The notes beneath the pieces are model-generated. The model worked only from the letters and a program-made list of their open reading frames with translations, searched no databases and was not told where the DNA came from. Below are positions 1 to 12,167 of a stretch of 64,000 nt of DNA, in pieces. Where the stretch lies: assembly GCF_905475395.1 (NCBI RefSeq), contig NC_058337.1, positions 111,346,368-111,410,367 on the forward strand. Reading direction: 5' to 3'. A program made the translations under genes and the position numbers. The DNA comes from Chrysoperla carnea. Taxonomy: Eukaryota; Arthropoda; Insecta; Neuroptera; Chrysopidae. How positions within the stretch are numbered: position 1 is the stretch's first letter; every line of letters starts with the position of its first letter.

Positions 1-3
1 TAC

Positions 4-1778
4 CTTAACTGCTGCTGGTGCATTGGACAAAGTCACCAATGTTCCAGCTGCTTCGTATCGTACAGCTGGACTACTCGAATTCAACAAATTATAAATGCAG
101 CGGATGAATCGAGATCTTTCGTTTGGATTTGCATGACAAACCTAAAATTATTATTATTTTAAAAAAAAAATTGACAATAATAAGATATCAAAACTATTTA
201 CTTTGTAAATTAATTCTACAATAACTAACTGTAGAATATCGCCAAATGAATTAACTTGATCCAAACAAGAAGCCAAATAGGCCAAAGCGCGATCTTGATC
301 CGCATGTAAAAGCATTAAAAATGCATTTCGTTTACAAGACATATCTTGTTCACCATCCAAGTAATTAGCAATTAATTCTGGGGCATCAGGAATTAAGAAC
401 TCAAAATTCCTGTTTAAAAACAATTAAAATTTTAAAAATTACAAATTTTCGAGAAAAAAAATGTTACTCTTACCTATAAATCGTAAAAATAGCAAGAACA
501 GCATTTCTACGAACATACGAATGTCGATGCTCTAAACATGTCCGTATTGGGGGCATTAATGGTTCAATTAATTCTGGTTCTTTTAATTTACATAGAAAAC
601 GTAATGTGGAACCTCGTACAAATTCATTTGGATGTTGTAAATCCTAAAAAAATTATATCGAGTTATTGTTAAGTTCCAATAAAATAGGCCATCCAGCAAA
701 AAACTGATTGGGCAATATATGATGATCAACAAGTGAAAACAAACAATTGACTGAGTTAATTGTTGAAATGCCATGCATAGACAATGTTGATTGCTCTATC
801 ATATTACACATACATACATATCCCCATATAATGCATACTATACAATTTGCGCCCTCACGGGTAAACAGTGATGTTTACGAAAAAAAGTTTCAAACAAAAG
901 TTGTTTATTTTTTCACCAAATTAAAAAGTTCACCACATTTAATTGTCAGAATAAAAACAATTTGAACTGTAAACGAAAACTTACCTTTCGATATGCATCA
1001 CAAACCAAAATCATTTCCTGAAGTAGTTTACCATCAGGTGATGTTTTAGGAACAATTTCCCAAAATATTAACAATAATTTTTTTAATGTATGATCAGGAA
1101 TGGGTAAAACAAATCGAATTATTATCATTAAAAGACCTGGAGGTAATCGCTCTCCCGATAAAATCATGTGTATTGTTTTCTTCAAAGCTTCAATTTTCAC
1201 TTTCACATCGCCTTTTTCTAAAATAGATTTATGATGTTATTTCATTGGTTTGCAATTATTATAGCAATAGTTAAATCAGTGGAAGTCTAGCCATTTTAAA
1301 GTAGGTAAGAATGGCCAGTATATTCTATGGAATTTGGCATATTCAACTTTCGTAAATTTCTATGATGAGTGTCTTAATATATATTTCGAAAGAAGTTGTT
1401 TTAATTAAATCGGGTAGTATATGACTTACAAAATCAAAAATTTACGAACTCTTTTTTCCATTTTTCATAAAAGTCATTGGCTGCTCCTCAAATAACTCAT
1501 ATGTAAGCTTACTCGTATTTGGTATAAACACTTTCACCGACTTTCTAAAGCGGGTCAAAGTTATACCGACTTTAAGAATGACTAAATTTGAAAAAACGTA
1601 CAAAATAGACTTTTTCGAAGGTCGATGGATCTTCTTATTGGTTCTGCTACAGTATTAAACTAATTAAATACAAAGAGTTATAATTACCCAAATCAGATTT
1701 TAATTGCATATCATTGTACGGTTCTGTGTCCGATGGTGAATTGATTATAGTGTAACACGGCTGCTCGACTGCTGCCAT
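4..1778 (-). CDS. COPB1: Coatomer subunit beta (beta-COP), N-terminal 280 residues; gene runs off the left edge
   Basis: Beta-COP is a core subunit of the COPI coat, which buds vesicles for Golgi-to-ER and intra-Golgi transport; it acts on the cytosolic face of Golgi membranes. Reading down the minus strand, coding exons are 1778-1688, 1217-985, 643-474, 409-202 and 141-4, all with GT-AG borders and matching phases, giving 280 residues in frame. The last donor sits at positions 3-2, so later exons lie outside the window (family proteins are about 950 residues). The ATG at 1778-1776 gives [13 protein letters not shown], which aligns with the known start of the family. Other recognisable stretches are [64 protein letters not shown] and [17 protein letters not shown], typical of its N-terminal HEAT-like adaptin solenoid. 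The intron at 984-644 holds a family A repeat fragment. Identification is by remembered family similarity and is firm. Confidence 0.95.
729..925 (+). mobile_element. Family A repeat, 5' fragment, in a COPB1 intron
   Basis: Begins with the family A head (acaagtgaaaacaaacaatt) and carries the conserved hairpin gtaaaca-gtga-tgtttac at 861-878. It is cut off after about 200 bp. It lies antisense to COPB1 within the intron 984-644. No coding potential. Confidence 0.7.
1218..1687 (-). other. COPB1 first coding intron
   Basis: A 470-base intron between the first two coding exons. It is AT-rich, and I see no embedded gene or recognised repeat. Confidence 0.8.
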
Positions 1779-1833
1779 GTTTCTAAATTATATTTATTTA
1801 AATCTGAAACGAAGTAAATAAAGTTTTAAATAC

Positions 1834-1990
1834 CATCTTCTGTTGAATTTTCATCACTCATGTTCAAGTTATTGATAGATGTCAAACACAAATATTTTTG
1901 AAAATAATACAAACACAAACTAAATACATATGAAAAAGTTTTGTGATAATTAAAATTAATAAATATTTAATTTTACCTAAATGTTAATTA
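1834..1990 (-). other. Probable 5' UTR exon of COPB1 with an upstream ATG
   Basis: Upstream of the coding start there is an acceptor (AG at 1784-1783, exon from 1782) only four bases before the ATG, so a leader exon must lie further right. A candidate donor is GT at 1833-1832. The leader would then carry an ATG at 1861-1859 opening MSDENSTED. After splicing that frame continues past the main ATG in another frame and stops after 21 residues. The outer limit of the exon is a guess. Confidence 0.35.
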
Positions 1991-2462
1991 AATTAATAAT
2001 CTTTTTAATACAAATTATTTATTGTATTTTCAATTATATACGTGTCAAAAATTACCGACAACACATTTATCGTCGTAAGAAGCTGTGACACTGTATGATA
2101 CAATATGCGCATGTATTGTTTTTGAATTTATTGCGGGAATTTGAAGTTTGATTATAAGATTGTCGATTACAAAAAATCTTTTTACGAATTTTAATATTGA
2201 GAGAAAGTATTTGCATCAAATGCAAATTTCACACAATTGTATTTTTTACCTTGAAGTTAAGTATTAGAAAAAATTAAAATTCGATTTTTATTATAAAAAT
2301 TGATTTACATATTTTAATCAATAATTTTATACATTTCAAATGAAAGCAACAGCTCCATTTCCTTCGGCAAATCGCAAAAAACATTATGTAGTAATGAAAT
2401 ATAATAAAAAAAATTTGTATTCTGTTTTATAGAATTCATTAATATTTAAAATAAAAAATATT

Positions 2463-2534
2463 CTCTCCGGCGGGGAATCGAACCCCGGTCTCCCGCGTGA
2501 CAGGCGGGGATACTGACCACTATACTACCGAAGA
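2463..2534 (-). tRNA. tRNA-Asp: tRNA-Asp (anticodon GTC)
   Basis: A 72-nt cloverleaf on the minus strand. The acceptor stem pairs TCTTCGG with CCGGAGA through one G-T pair, followed by a G discriminator at 2463. The D arm has the usual tRNA-Asp AGTATAGTGGT..AGTATC form, the anticodon loop is CTGTCAC (GTC), and the T arm is GGGGTTCGATTCCCC. The A and B boxes are intact and there is no intron. It sits about 470 bp upstream of the COPB1 leader, on the same strand. This is an intact, probably functional gene. Confidence 0.96.
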
Positions 2535-3004
2535 CTTGAAAGTATCTACAAATTTGTAGCTTATTAATATAATATAGATATAATAATTGCAATACAAATA
2601 CAATGCTTCTATAATAAGCTATGAATATCATTATTATACTTTTCTATTTACAGTAAATATTATTATCATTTTAAATTATCCTTAATTATATTTGCTCATA
2701 CAAATACAATTTTTATATTCAAAAATAGTAAAAGAATGCATACTACATGCATTCGTCGATATAATTAGTTCTACCTAACACAGAAATCGAGCACTTCCCG
2801 CGTTTGCCAATTTACAACAATAACTACATTACACCCAGGTACCCATTTCTCTGAATTTATTGTGATTGTTATATAAAATAATAATATCTGGATGACCGAG
2901 CTTTGCTCGGTATTCTTAAAAAGACACAAATTTTATCACTAATAGAAGACCGTTTTAAATGTCTCCACACAAATACCAATTTGAATGTCCCGGTAATGTA
3001 TTTT

Positions 3005-3118
3005 ATTTCATTAACTACGATATACACCAATAGATGTCAGGAAGAGTTATAATTTGCATTGTATTTCATTAACTACGATATACAGCAATAGATGTCAGGA
3101 AGAGTCATATTTTGCGAT
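3005..3118. repeat. Two tandem copies of a 58-bp unit
   Basis: The word atttcattaactacgata begins at 3005 and again at 3063, and similarity continues through agatgtcaggaagagt in both copies with a few substitutions. It lies inside the retroelement-like remnant. Confidence 0.85.
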
Positions 3119-3257
3119 GTATGTTTCAGTTTTTCATGAAAAAACGAATAAAACGACGTTTTTTTTAAAATGAAACCTTGTTAGATCGACTTATCGCCCC
3201 AAAAAACCCCTACATACTCATTTTCATGAAAATCGTTGGAGCCATTTCCAAGATCGT

Positions 3258-3259
<2 letters not shown>

Positions 3260-3336
<77 letters not shown>
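3260..3336. repeat. (TA)n microsatellite, about 38 uninterrupted units
   Basis: Perfect alternating AT for 77 bases. It is likely length-polymorphic and a possible cruciform or breakage site. Confidence 0.98.
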
Positions 3337-3338
<2 letters not shown>

Positions 3339-4726
3339 AATTGCTCGTTTAAATATATAAGATATATTATTATCATAAAGATAGATAATCCTAATTATCT
3401 ACCATAAGAAATCGAATTTTCTACCCTTTAATAAAAGTCTAATTTAAAATATTTGTAAATAATTATTTAAATTTTAATAAAATGTAATGATAATTTATCT
3501 TTTATCAAAGGGTAACTTTGGTCATATAATTATAATTTAGCGATAATCTAAATGAAACTCGTTGAAACTGCGATAGCAGGTTTAAGTTTTAGCTTATTAC
3601 GCTTTGTACTAAGATGGTATAACAATAATTATGCGATGGTGATTGTAGTGTAACTCATAGATTTAATGGTACCCAAAGATCAGCACCGACTCTACCCCCA
3701 AATTAAGGTAGAGCGAAATCGTCTTTCGGCGCCTTTATTTTCCAAAAACTAACTTGTATTTCAATAATCAACACTTGTGAAATCGTTTTTTGCATTTGGC
3801 ATTTTGGCGCCCCTTTCAACTTAGGGACTATAGCGCCAGCTCCACTTGCTCTACCCTTGGTCCGGCGCTGAAGATGATATTGAATAAGATACGGGATATA
3901 ATAATATTATAAGTGCAACCTATCAGAGCACATGTGGAATAATTTATTATCCTGATATCATATCATGGATGTAGTTTACACTATCGGAACTATATTAAGT
4001 AGTCATCAAAACGCAAAGGTGGGAAATTCGAAAGCCACAGAATTTCGAATAAAGTGGCAAATTTCAAAAAAACTTAGAGATATACACAAGTAGGTAGAAA
4101 AAAAAAAAATTGTTTGAGATCATCATTTTTTTGATGATTGATTGGTTTTAAAACGTAGGGCATACTAAAAATAAAATATTGACAATTTAATGGAAATTGG
4201 GGTATATTATACTTAATAGACTACAATAACTAAATTTTTCGGGTGAAATGATCCACCAGGAATCATGTTGAAAAAGATGCTCCTATATGTAAAAGTAAGT
4301 TTAAGCACCATGGTGGTAGTTTTGCGCGAAACAGGTGAGTACAGGTGAGAATATCAAAGTCACACACCTTGGTGTCTTACCTGCACCAGCAAATATATAC
4401 GACGTTGCTGAACACTAACTCTGCATAAGTATTCGAAACGAATTACATAAATGCCGCACAATAATAAATTACGTAGAGCTTCGGAAATTGACGGGAGACC
4501 AAAATTTTTTTTAACTTCCGGTATTTTTAAGTTACCGGAATTGGAATTGTTATTTTTTTATATTTTTCTTACATAATACAGAAGACTCAGAGAACAATGG
4601 ACAGGAAATATTCAAAAAAAAGTAAGATTATGAAAAGAAAAAATTAAGTATGATTATGTTTCACTAAATTCTCTTTGATATTTTCACAAGAAGCCCAAAA
4701 TGGAAAGGTAGGTATCATTTGCAACT

Positions 4727-6775
4727 ATGTCGATCATATGGATGGCTTTTATTTTAATATCAATTTGCAAATTTTTAAATTCACACCTACAGATCCATAA
4801 TGATATCTTCGATAATGAAAATTCTATAGAATTGTTAAATAAAATTATTGATAAATATTTTGAAGGTTTCTTAATAATTAAATACGAAATATCCTACAGC
4901 GATTTTGTTACTAAATTTATCAAGTCTTTAAAAACGTCTGTGGAATTAAGTGGATATGCAAATAAACGTTCCGATAATAATATTTACTTAAAACCAAGTT
5001 ATTTAATATTTTATAACGATGCGGATCAAATCTGGGATGAATTATTGGAGTTACGTGGACGAAGTGGATGGAATTCAAATTTAAAATTTTTATTTATTTA
5101 TCAAAATAAAACAAAAAATTCATTGCATAATTTGATTAGGGCAATCTGGGATTCAAACATTATAAATTTTGTTGTGATCACAGATATTTTTTACTCGAAT
5201 CCAAAATTATTTACTGCAAATTTATTTAAAAGCTGTCAAGCAGAAATTCATATTGAAATTTTAAATTCCGATACACAGCTATTTGACATCAATAAGCGTA
5301 TGGATTTAAATTCTTGTCCAATGATATTCTTAAGTCGATCTTGTAATCCATTTTTAATTGGAAACAATGAGACAATTTACAGTGGAATCCAATATGATTT
5401 TATGGTTGCTGTTGCAGACTATTTAAAACTTAATATTACATATTTACCACCTATTGAAGGAAAAATGTCGGGTCATGAGATTCATAAATGGATGACTATG
5501 TATATGAAAGGAATAAAAACAATTAATTATCCAACCTGTTCAGCTCTGAAGGATCCAAAATTATTGAAATATTTTTCAATGTCTCCAATGTCTTACATAG
5601 ACGCATATATATTTATTGTACCCGCTTCTAAACCATTACCCTTTTGGAAAAGTTTTATTTACTTATTTACATGGGAATTATGGTTGGCTTGTGGATTTAT
5701 TTTACTCTTCATTGCGTCATGTGTATGGATGCTCTTTAAGAAATCAATAAATTATTCATTTTTTGAAATTTTTATAATATTTTTTCGAATAAATTTAGGT
5801 GAGTTTGCTACCTTTTCATACTATTACTACCCCCAACCCCCCAAATCCAAAACCTCAATTGCATAAAACTAGAAAACAGATAAAGATGCAGGGTCGAGTC
5901 TTAAAATACGTATTTTTGAACTATCTTCAACTTTTACCCTTTATTTGTGATCGAAAACGAGTTTTTGGGATTGATGATGTATTATTTCCCAAAAGTTCGT
6001 TATCCATTATATAGAAATTGACTTTCATAACAAGACGTTTCGTCCCTAACAATTTGGGGCATCATCAGTTAATTGTACATTATTGATATTATTTTTTTTA
6101 GGACTACCTGCTGAATTAACATTAAATAACAGAATATTACGATTGATTATCTGTATCTGGTTATTTTACGGTATAATATTAACAACATGTTTCAATAGCA
6201 GATTGATTAGTACTTTATCAGCACCTATTCCCAGCCAAGAGATAAAATCATTAAACGATTTATTTACATCAAATATCGAACTTTATGTGCAAGAATCATT
6301 TTTTAAACAATTTCAAGAGCTATTTATAAATCATACATATTATTTTAGTAAACATATCGATTATTACTACGATTTAGATGAATTTCTAAAAAATTCAACA
6401 TATGCAACGGTGACAACAAAATATACTTATATATATCATCAATTTGAGCATTCTCAAACTATTGGTACAAATTACTCTCAATTATATGAATTATCTGACC
6501 AATGGATATATTCATTACATTTTCTATTTGCTCGAGGTCATTTAATGTTTGAAAATTTTAGTAGCGCAGCATTAATGCTACATGAGTATGGTTTTCAAAT
6601 GCAGATTTATTTTTCATATATTAATGTAGAAAGAAATTTTAATTTCCATCGAGTGTCTATACAAAATGTAAAATCTATAAATATCGAACAATTGGGTTTT
6701 CCATTTGTTTTATTATTAATATGTTATTTGGTTAGCTTAGTTGTTTTTATTTCTGAAATTAGATTATATAATTAG
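4727..6775 (+). CDS. Divergent ionotropic receptor (IR), first of a tandem pair
   Basis: Exons 4727-5798 and 6102-6775 join in phase 1 (G|GA) to a 581-residue protein; the borders are TTAG|GTGAG and TTTTTTAG|GA. IRs are insect chemosensory ligand-gated cation channels related to ionotropic glutamate receptors, acting in sensory-neuron membranes. The first about 18 residues are hydrophobic (signal peptide). A long divergent extracellular region leads to an S1 half (about residues 200-300), then M1 around WELWLACGFILLFIASCVW. The pore loop and M2 span the splice (NLG|LPAEL, then LIICIWLFYGIILTTCF), followed by S2 and a final membrane helix (FPFVLLLICYLVSLVVFI). The layout and the SAPIPSQEIKSLNDL segment after M2 fit the IR family. 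A possible upstream mini-exon (ATG at 4700, donor GTAGGT at 4708) was not used. A polyadenylation signal lies at 6792-6797. Subfamily and ligand are unknown. About 4 kb downstream is a close paralogue. Confidence 0.85.
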
Positions 6776-7061
6776 AGGCAATCGTTCTCAAAATAAATAC
6801 TTTTAAAAGCACAAAGTTTTTTACAGTACTAAAAGATAAATATTAGCTTTTCCGTAGGAACCATAAATGTTGTTGTATTATTAAATTTATAGCGATACTT
6901 TATGTAAATAATTTCAAAATTTTCGAAAGTATTTTCTAGAAGTTTTTTTGTTTTTCTAGAATGTTTCACAAACCCACTAATTGAAGTAAACCTGTAAATT
7001 TTCAACATACTTTTTTTTAATAGTTTTGGAGAAAATAGACACCAAAGTTTCTTCCTAAGTT

Positions 7062-7175
7062 GCACTCTCAAGGGTAAACAGTGATGTTTACTAAAAAAAC
7101 AAAAGTTGTTTACTTTTTATAAGGAATAGCTTTTAAATTTAAACTTTTGTTCTATCTGTAACGGGAACGGTTTAA
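7062..7175 (+). mobile_element. Family A repeat, internal fragment
   Basis: Matches the middle of the family: agggtaaacagtgatgttta followed by caaaagttgtttac and aaacttttgttctatct. The head and tail are missing. Confidence 0.65.
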
Positions 7176-8419
7176 AGAGAAAAGAATGTATAAGGGAAGA
7201 AGAAGATTCAAAATCAAACGAGCGATTTTAACAGAAATATTGGAATGCCAGAATACGTTCTACCTTTTTCAATACTGAAAATAAGGATAGTTCATAATGC
7301 GGAATGTGAAACTTTATACGGGCGTAGACGGCTTATAATGCAGAGTTCTAAAAATATCTATTTGTGACTAGATTATTGCAGATTAGAGGCAAATTATTAG
7401 ACAAAATTTTGTTCGAAACACTTTCCTGCCAAATTTATTATTTAAGTTTTAAGAAAATTATTTCGGATTGAAGCTGTTTGTTGCTTTATAGAGGATAATG
7501 ATTTAATATAGTCTTGTTTGTTATGTAATTCCTACGTTCGCATACAATTTTCGCATTAGAAAAACGCGTTCCTCACTAATACCTATTTCTATTTTGAGCA
7601 ATTAAAAGAGCAGACTGTAGTTTGTTCAATCTTTTGTCCGATGTTTAAGACATACAGCCTGGAAGTTCGTTGCATGAAGTTGCGGGCATCAGCCAGTATA
7701 TTATAATAAAGACACATAAACCTATTAACTTAAATTCGAATGTGTTATTGTGTAAATTTTATTTCCTAATAAAAAATCTATTTAAAAAAAATTTGTTAAA
7801 TAATAAGTTAAATAATTTTTTTCAATAAGTATTATGTTCAATAAACTATTATTATCAAAAGGTAATTTGACGAACATAATATAATTTAAAATCGATATAG
7901 TTAACGTGGTTGAAACTCGTTGAAATCGCGACAGTTGTATATTAACTAAATACAGAACTAATCGGGAATTTATAACCGTGTATCAATTATCTTATTGTAG
8001 ATAATTATTTTACCTATCATTTAGTACTGAACGTTTTTGAAGAAATTAACGAAAATTTGACCGTTTTCAAGATATGTATTTGCAAAAAACCGCATTTTAC
8101 TATTTTAACGTAATAATCTAGTATTACGTCCTGAGAGGCATTTATAATGGACAGTAAATACTGGATCGACTATCATCGACTATAATAACTTCTGAGAAAA
8201 AAATTTGTTTGATTATGGAAAAAAATTCATTTTTACCAGTCAATCATCGTCAATTTTGACGATATTATCATGGATTTCACTATTAAAAAGTCAAGTAAAC
8301 TTTATTTCAGCCACTCAAGTAAGGGCGCCAAGAAGTTAAATTCAGCGCTGATTATACCACAAAAATTGAAAAGGGACTATATCTGAATCGAAAATAATTT
8401 CATATGAGGCAGTTTTTTG

Positions 8420-8660
8420 TAACCCCGACTAAAAAGAGGAGAATTCTAAGTTTTATATGTCTGAGAATCTGTGTGTCTGTCTGTGGCATTGTAGTTCCTA
8501 CAGGGATTTTATTTGTTTGAATTTGATCAAGGGTAATCTTAGCTATGTTTCAAGTGCGAGTTGAAGGTTTCGTACCCAAAACAAATAGAAAAGGGGGCTC
8601 TTAAAACCCGGCTAAATATAACCACAGACGAATCGGGTAGACTTGATTTTGTGTCGGGGG
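8420..8660 (+). repeat. Family C-like repeat, single arm
   Basis: Contains the family words tctgtctgtggcattgtag, cttagctatgtttcaagtgc and gactaaaaagagg. Only one orientation is present here, unlike the foldback copies in the first intron of rough. Confidence 0.55.
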
Positions 8661-8782
8661 TTTACTGTGTTATATTCATACATTGGATGGACAGAATAGA
8701 TTCTAGATGATTATTATGTGATTTTTATATTTACGTTTGACTAATTTTCTCTTTTGATATTTTGAAATATTTCTTTGCAACC

Positions 8783-11011
8783 ATGTTTATAGTTGGTATA
8801 ACTTTTATTTTAGTAACATTTATAAAAATTTTAAATTCACAATTACAAATTCCTCATATCTACGATAACGAAAATTCAATAAAATTATTAAATAAAATTA
8901 TCAATAAATATTTCGAAGATTTTTTAATAATTAAATACGAAATATGCTACAATGATTTTGTTACTAAATTTATCAAGTCCTTAAAAACGTCTGTGGAATT
9001 AAGTGGATATGCAAATAAACGTTCCGATAATAATATTTACTTAAAACCAAGTTATTTAATATTTTATAACGATGCGGATCAAATCTGGGATGAATTATTA
9101 GAACTACGTGGACGAAGTGGATGGAATTCTAATTTAAAATTTTTATTTATTTATCAAAATAAAACAAAAAATTCATTGCATAATTTGATTCGAGTAATTT
9201 GGGATTCAAATATAATAAATTTTGTCGTAATCACAGATTTCTTAAATTCGAATCCAAAATTATATACCGCAAATTTATTTAAAAGCTGTCAAGCAGAAAT
9301 TCATTTTGAAATTTTAAATTTCGATACACAGCTATTTGACGTCAATAAGCGTATGGATTTAAATTCTTGCCCAATGGTATTACTTAGTCGTTATTGTAAT
9401 CCATTTTTAATTGGAAACAATGAGACAATTTATAGTGGAATCCAATATGATTTTATGGTTGCCGTTGCAGACTATTTAAAACTAAACATTACATATTTAC
9501 CACCAATGAAAGAAAAAATGTCGAATAATGAGATTCATAATTGGATGATTAGGAATATGAAAGGAATAAAAACAATTAATTATCCAACATGTTCGGCTCT
9601 GACAAATCCAAGTTTAATGAAATATTTTTTATTATCTCCAATGTCTTTTATGGACTCATATATATTTATTGTGCCCGCTTCTAAACCATTACCCTTTTGG
9701 AAATGTTTTATTTACTTATTTACATGGGAATTATGGCTGGCTTGTGGATTTATATTACTCTCCACAACAAGTTGTTTACGGATGTTCGTTAAAGATTCGT
9801 CATTTTTTGAAATTTTTATATTTTTATTTAAAATGAATTTGGGTGAGTTATTTAATTGTTTAAGTTTGATCCGAAACAATTATTCAGTTAAATTTTTTTT
9901 ATTTAAATAGTTAAGAATTTGTCAATGTAGACATTTTAAAGTAGTCCGGCCGTCACCTGACTAGTCAACTAGTCAACTAGGCAATTTGTATGACGTAAAT
10001 GCAATAAAATGATCAAGAAATATCGTAAATGAGTCAAAAACCAAATTTTTTTATGTTTTCTTTTTGGAAAGCGCCCTAAAGTAAAGTTTTTTTTTGCATA
10101 AACAGAATCTGTGAGAAATTTTCTTCATGATGAAAACTTTTTTGAAGGTCAATCACCGATTAATTTTGTACAATGAACATTATTTTGAGTTCTTCCATAA
10201 GGTACAATACCTTAAATAGACTTGTTACTATTTACTACTATAGACGTAATAAGACGTTTGGCCGTTAATAAATTGTGGCATCATCAGTTTCTTTTATATG
10301 ATTGTTATTTGTTTTTTAGGTTTGCCTGCTAAACTAATTTTAAATAACAGAATGTTACGATTGTTCATCTCTATCTGGTTATTTTACGGTATAATATTAA
10401 CAACATGTTTCAATAGCAGATTAATTAGTAGTTTATCAGCCCCATTTACCAGCCAACAGATAAAATCGTTAAACGATTTATTTGCATCGGATATCATACT
10501 TTCCATACAAGAACGTTTTTTTATTCAATTTCAAGGTTTATTTATAAATCATACATATTATTTTAGTAAACATATCGATTATTACTACGATTTAGATGCA
10601 TTACTAAAAAATCCAGCATATGCAACGGTGACAACAAAATATATTTACATACATCATAAATTTGAACATTCTCAAACGATTACAAATTATTCTCGATTAT
10701 ATGAATTACCTGACCAATGGATATATCCATTACATTTTCTATTTGCTCGAGGTCATTTAATGTTTGAAAATTTTAGTAGCGCAGCATTAATGCTACACGA
10801 GTACGGTTTTCAAAAACAGATTTATTTTTCATATATTAATGAAAAAAGAGATTTTGATGAAACGTCTGGGAAAAATGTAAAATCATTAAATATAGAACAA
10901 CTGAGTTTTCCCTTTGTTTTATTATTAACGTGTTATTTAATTAGTTTAAGCGTTTTTATTTTTGAAACTAGATTATATAAATGGAGGCCTTCAGCTCCGA
11001 AATATGTTTAA
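8783..11011 (+). CDS. Divergent ionotropic receptor (IR), second of a tandem pair
   Basis: Exons 8783-9842 and 10320-11011 join in phase 1 to 583 residues. I chose the ATG at 8783 because the paralogue's ATG aligns there (ttgcaacyatg); the open frame extends upstream without another ATG. The domain order is the same as its neighbour: hydrophobic leader, extracellular S1, M1 (WELWLACGFILLS), splice between NLG and LPAKL, M2 (FISIWLFYGIILTTCF), S2, last helix (FPFVLLLTCYLISLSVFIF). The tail is longer, ending KWRPSAPKYV. Large blocks are almost identical to the first copy while others differ clearly. All predicted splice sites and the frame are intact, so it is probably functional. A polyadenylation signal lies at 11027-11032. 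The intron carries a repeat also found at 41.6-41.97 kb. The ligand is unknown. Confidence 0.85.
9961..10213 (+). repeat. Repeat in the second IR intron, shared with 41631-41965
   Basis: The words caatttgtatgacgtaaatg, gcataaacagaatctgtga and aaattttcttcatgat recur on the opposite strand near 41.6-41.97 kb, in the same order. Non-coding; class unknown. Confidence 0.7.
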
Positions 11012-11532
11012 CCATAAAGCATCAGAAATAAATGAAAAGTGATTCTTTTAAAACTTGAATAAAATAATGGATAAACAAATAGATTTTATTTTTGAGTTTC
11101 TACCCAATCCTTTCCGTCTTGCTTTAAGACATACAACGACCCAGGGCTACTAACGATAAATAATACACCAAAAAATACACATATAAACATCAAATTTAGA
11201 TATACATAAAAAACTAAAACCTTCATATCAATCGTTAAAAATATTCGTCACAAAAAGTTTGCACCCGGAAGCTATAGTTCAACCATACATATATGTATTT
11301 AAGACATTATTATTTTAGGAGGAAAAAAGTAATCAATTGTTGTATAAAAGTTTACAGTGTTTTAAATAGTACCGCATTAGTGTAAGTACATAATATACAA
11401 AACCAGATAGCACTTGCAAATAAAATTTGGTAATTTTAGGGAATTGAAAATAAATTATCTTCCCGTCAATAATGCACCAAATGGGTTGAAAATGGTTACT
11501 TAGGGGTTTTTGGGATCAATTTTTGTATTATA

Positions 11533-11995
11533 CTAGCAGATACCCACCCGCTTTTCTAGGCAATTTCTCCTTTAAAAACAAAAACTATCACGTTATAGCC
11601 CTCACTTATCCTCCCTTTTTATCCTCACAGTTTTATGGATTTTAATTTTTTGGTGGGGAACTCTTTTTTGAAAATGAAGTTTTGTCCATGATACCGCTGA
11701 CATTGTAACTTTCCATTGGTCGAATCGTTAAATTAACCTGATTTTTACCCCATCCACTGTAACTTCATGAAATTCCAAAATAAAAATTTTTTTACGATTT
11801 TCTCGATTTTTTCAAAGGGATCCCTTAAAAAAATTGCAAAAAATTGTAGTGAGAAATTTTTTAGTCTCCAATCTCGATAAAACTCAGTATATAAGGTAAT
11901 TTTGACCCAAAAAGTACAAAAATCGGGTGCATTTGATGACTGGTCGAAAATTTTTTCACAGAAACACAAATTTATTGCCTGCATCATCATATAAT
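11533..11995 (-). mobile_element. Helitron-like remnant containing family B minisatellite
   Basis: On the minus strand it ends in CTAG followed by T at 11533, preceded by the GC-richer word found at this end in the other copies (acccacccgct on the plus strand). Inside is one family B unit (matches on the plus strand: atgactggtcgaaaa, accccatccactgtaactt). The same arrangement, inverted, recurs at about 16.02-16.57 kb. The far end is not clear. Confidence 0.5.
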
Positions 11996-12167
11996 TTTTA
12001 TAAAATCACAGTTTTTTTAGGAGCGTAGGTAAGTAAATTAATAAAATGATCTGATAAAATTCATAAAAGAAATAACGTTTAAATATAAATTTATTTAATT
12101 CAAATTGAAATTAATATTCAAGTAAAAAACATTTTACTGATCATACATTCGATATTATAATAAAATA

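Larger units (their letters stand above)
2890..3360. mobile_element. Retroelement-like 3' remnant ending in (TA)n
   Basis: Starts with the short dyad accgagctttgctcggt and ends with a long TA tract followed by aagaattgctcgtttaaa. I associate this arrangement with 3' ends of CR1-like non-LTR elements in insects. No reverse transcriptase reading frame is present. Class assignment is from memory and tentative; that it is a repeat remnant is more likely than the class. Confidence 0.4.
2535..4726. other. Intergenic: retroelement remnant, microsatellite, upstream region of the first receptor
   Basis: 2890-3360 is a repeat remnant with a tandem duplication and a (TA)n tract, listed separately. 3680-3880 contains a GC-richer repeat-like patch. 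About 3480-3600 resembles 7840-7930 upstream of the second receptor (shared word gttgaaactcgttgaaa), so the receptor duplication probably included this flank. No coding exon was recognised. Confidence 0.5.
6776..8782. other. Spacer between the two IR genes
   Basis: AT-rich. Contains a short family A fragment (7062-7175), a segment resembling the upstream region of the first receptor (7780-7990) and a family C-like segment (8420-8660). No further exon was recognised. Confidence 0.6.

Noticed and set aside
3178-3360. 60-codon open frame across the (TA)n tract
   Set aside because: It consists mainly of an Ile-Tyr run produced by the microsatellite.
8762-8782. Seven extra codons upstream of the second IR
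   Set aside because: They would need a TTG start; the ATG at 8783 aligns with the paralogue's ATG.
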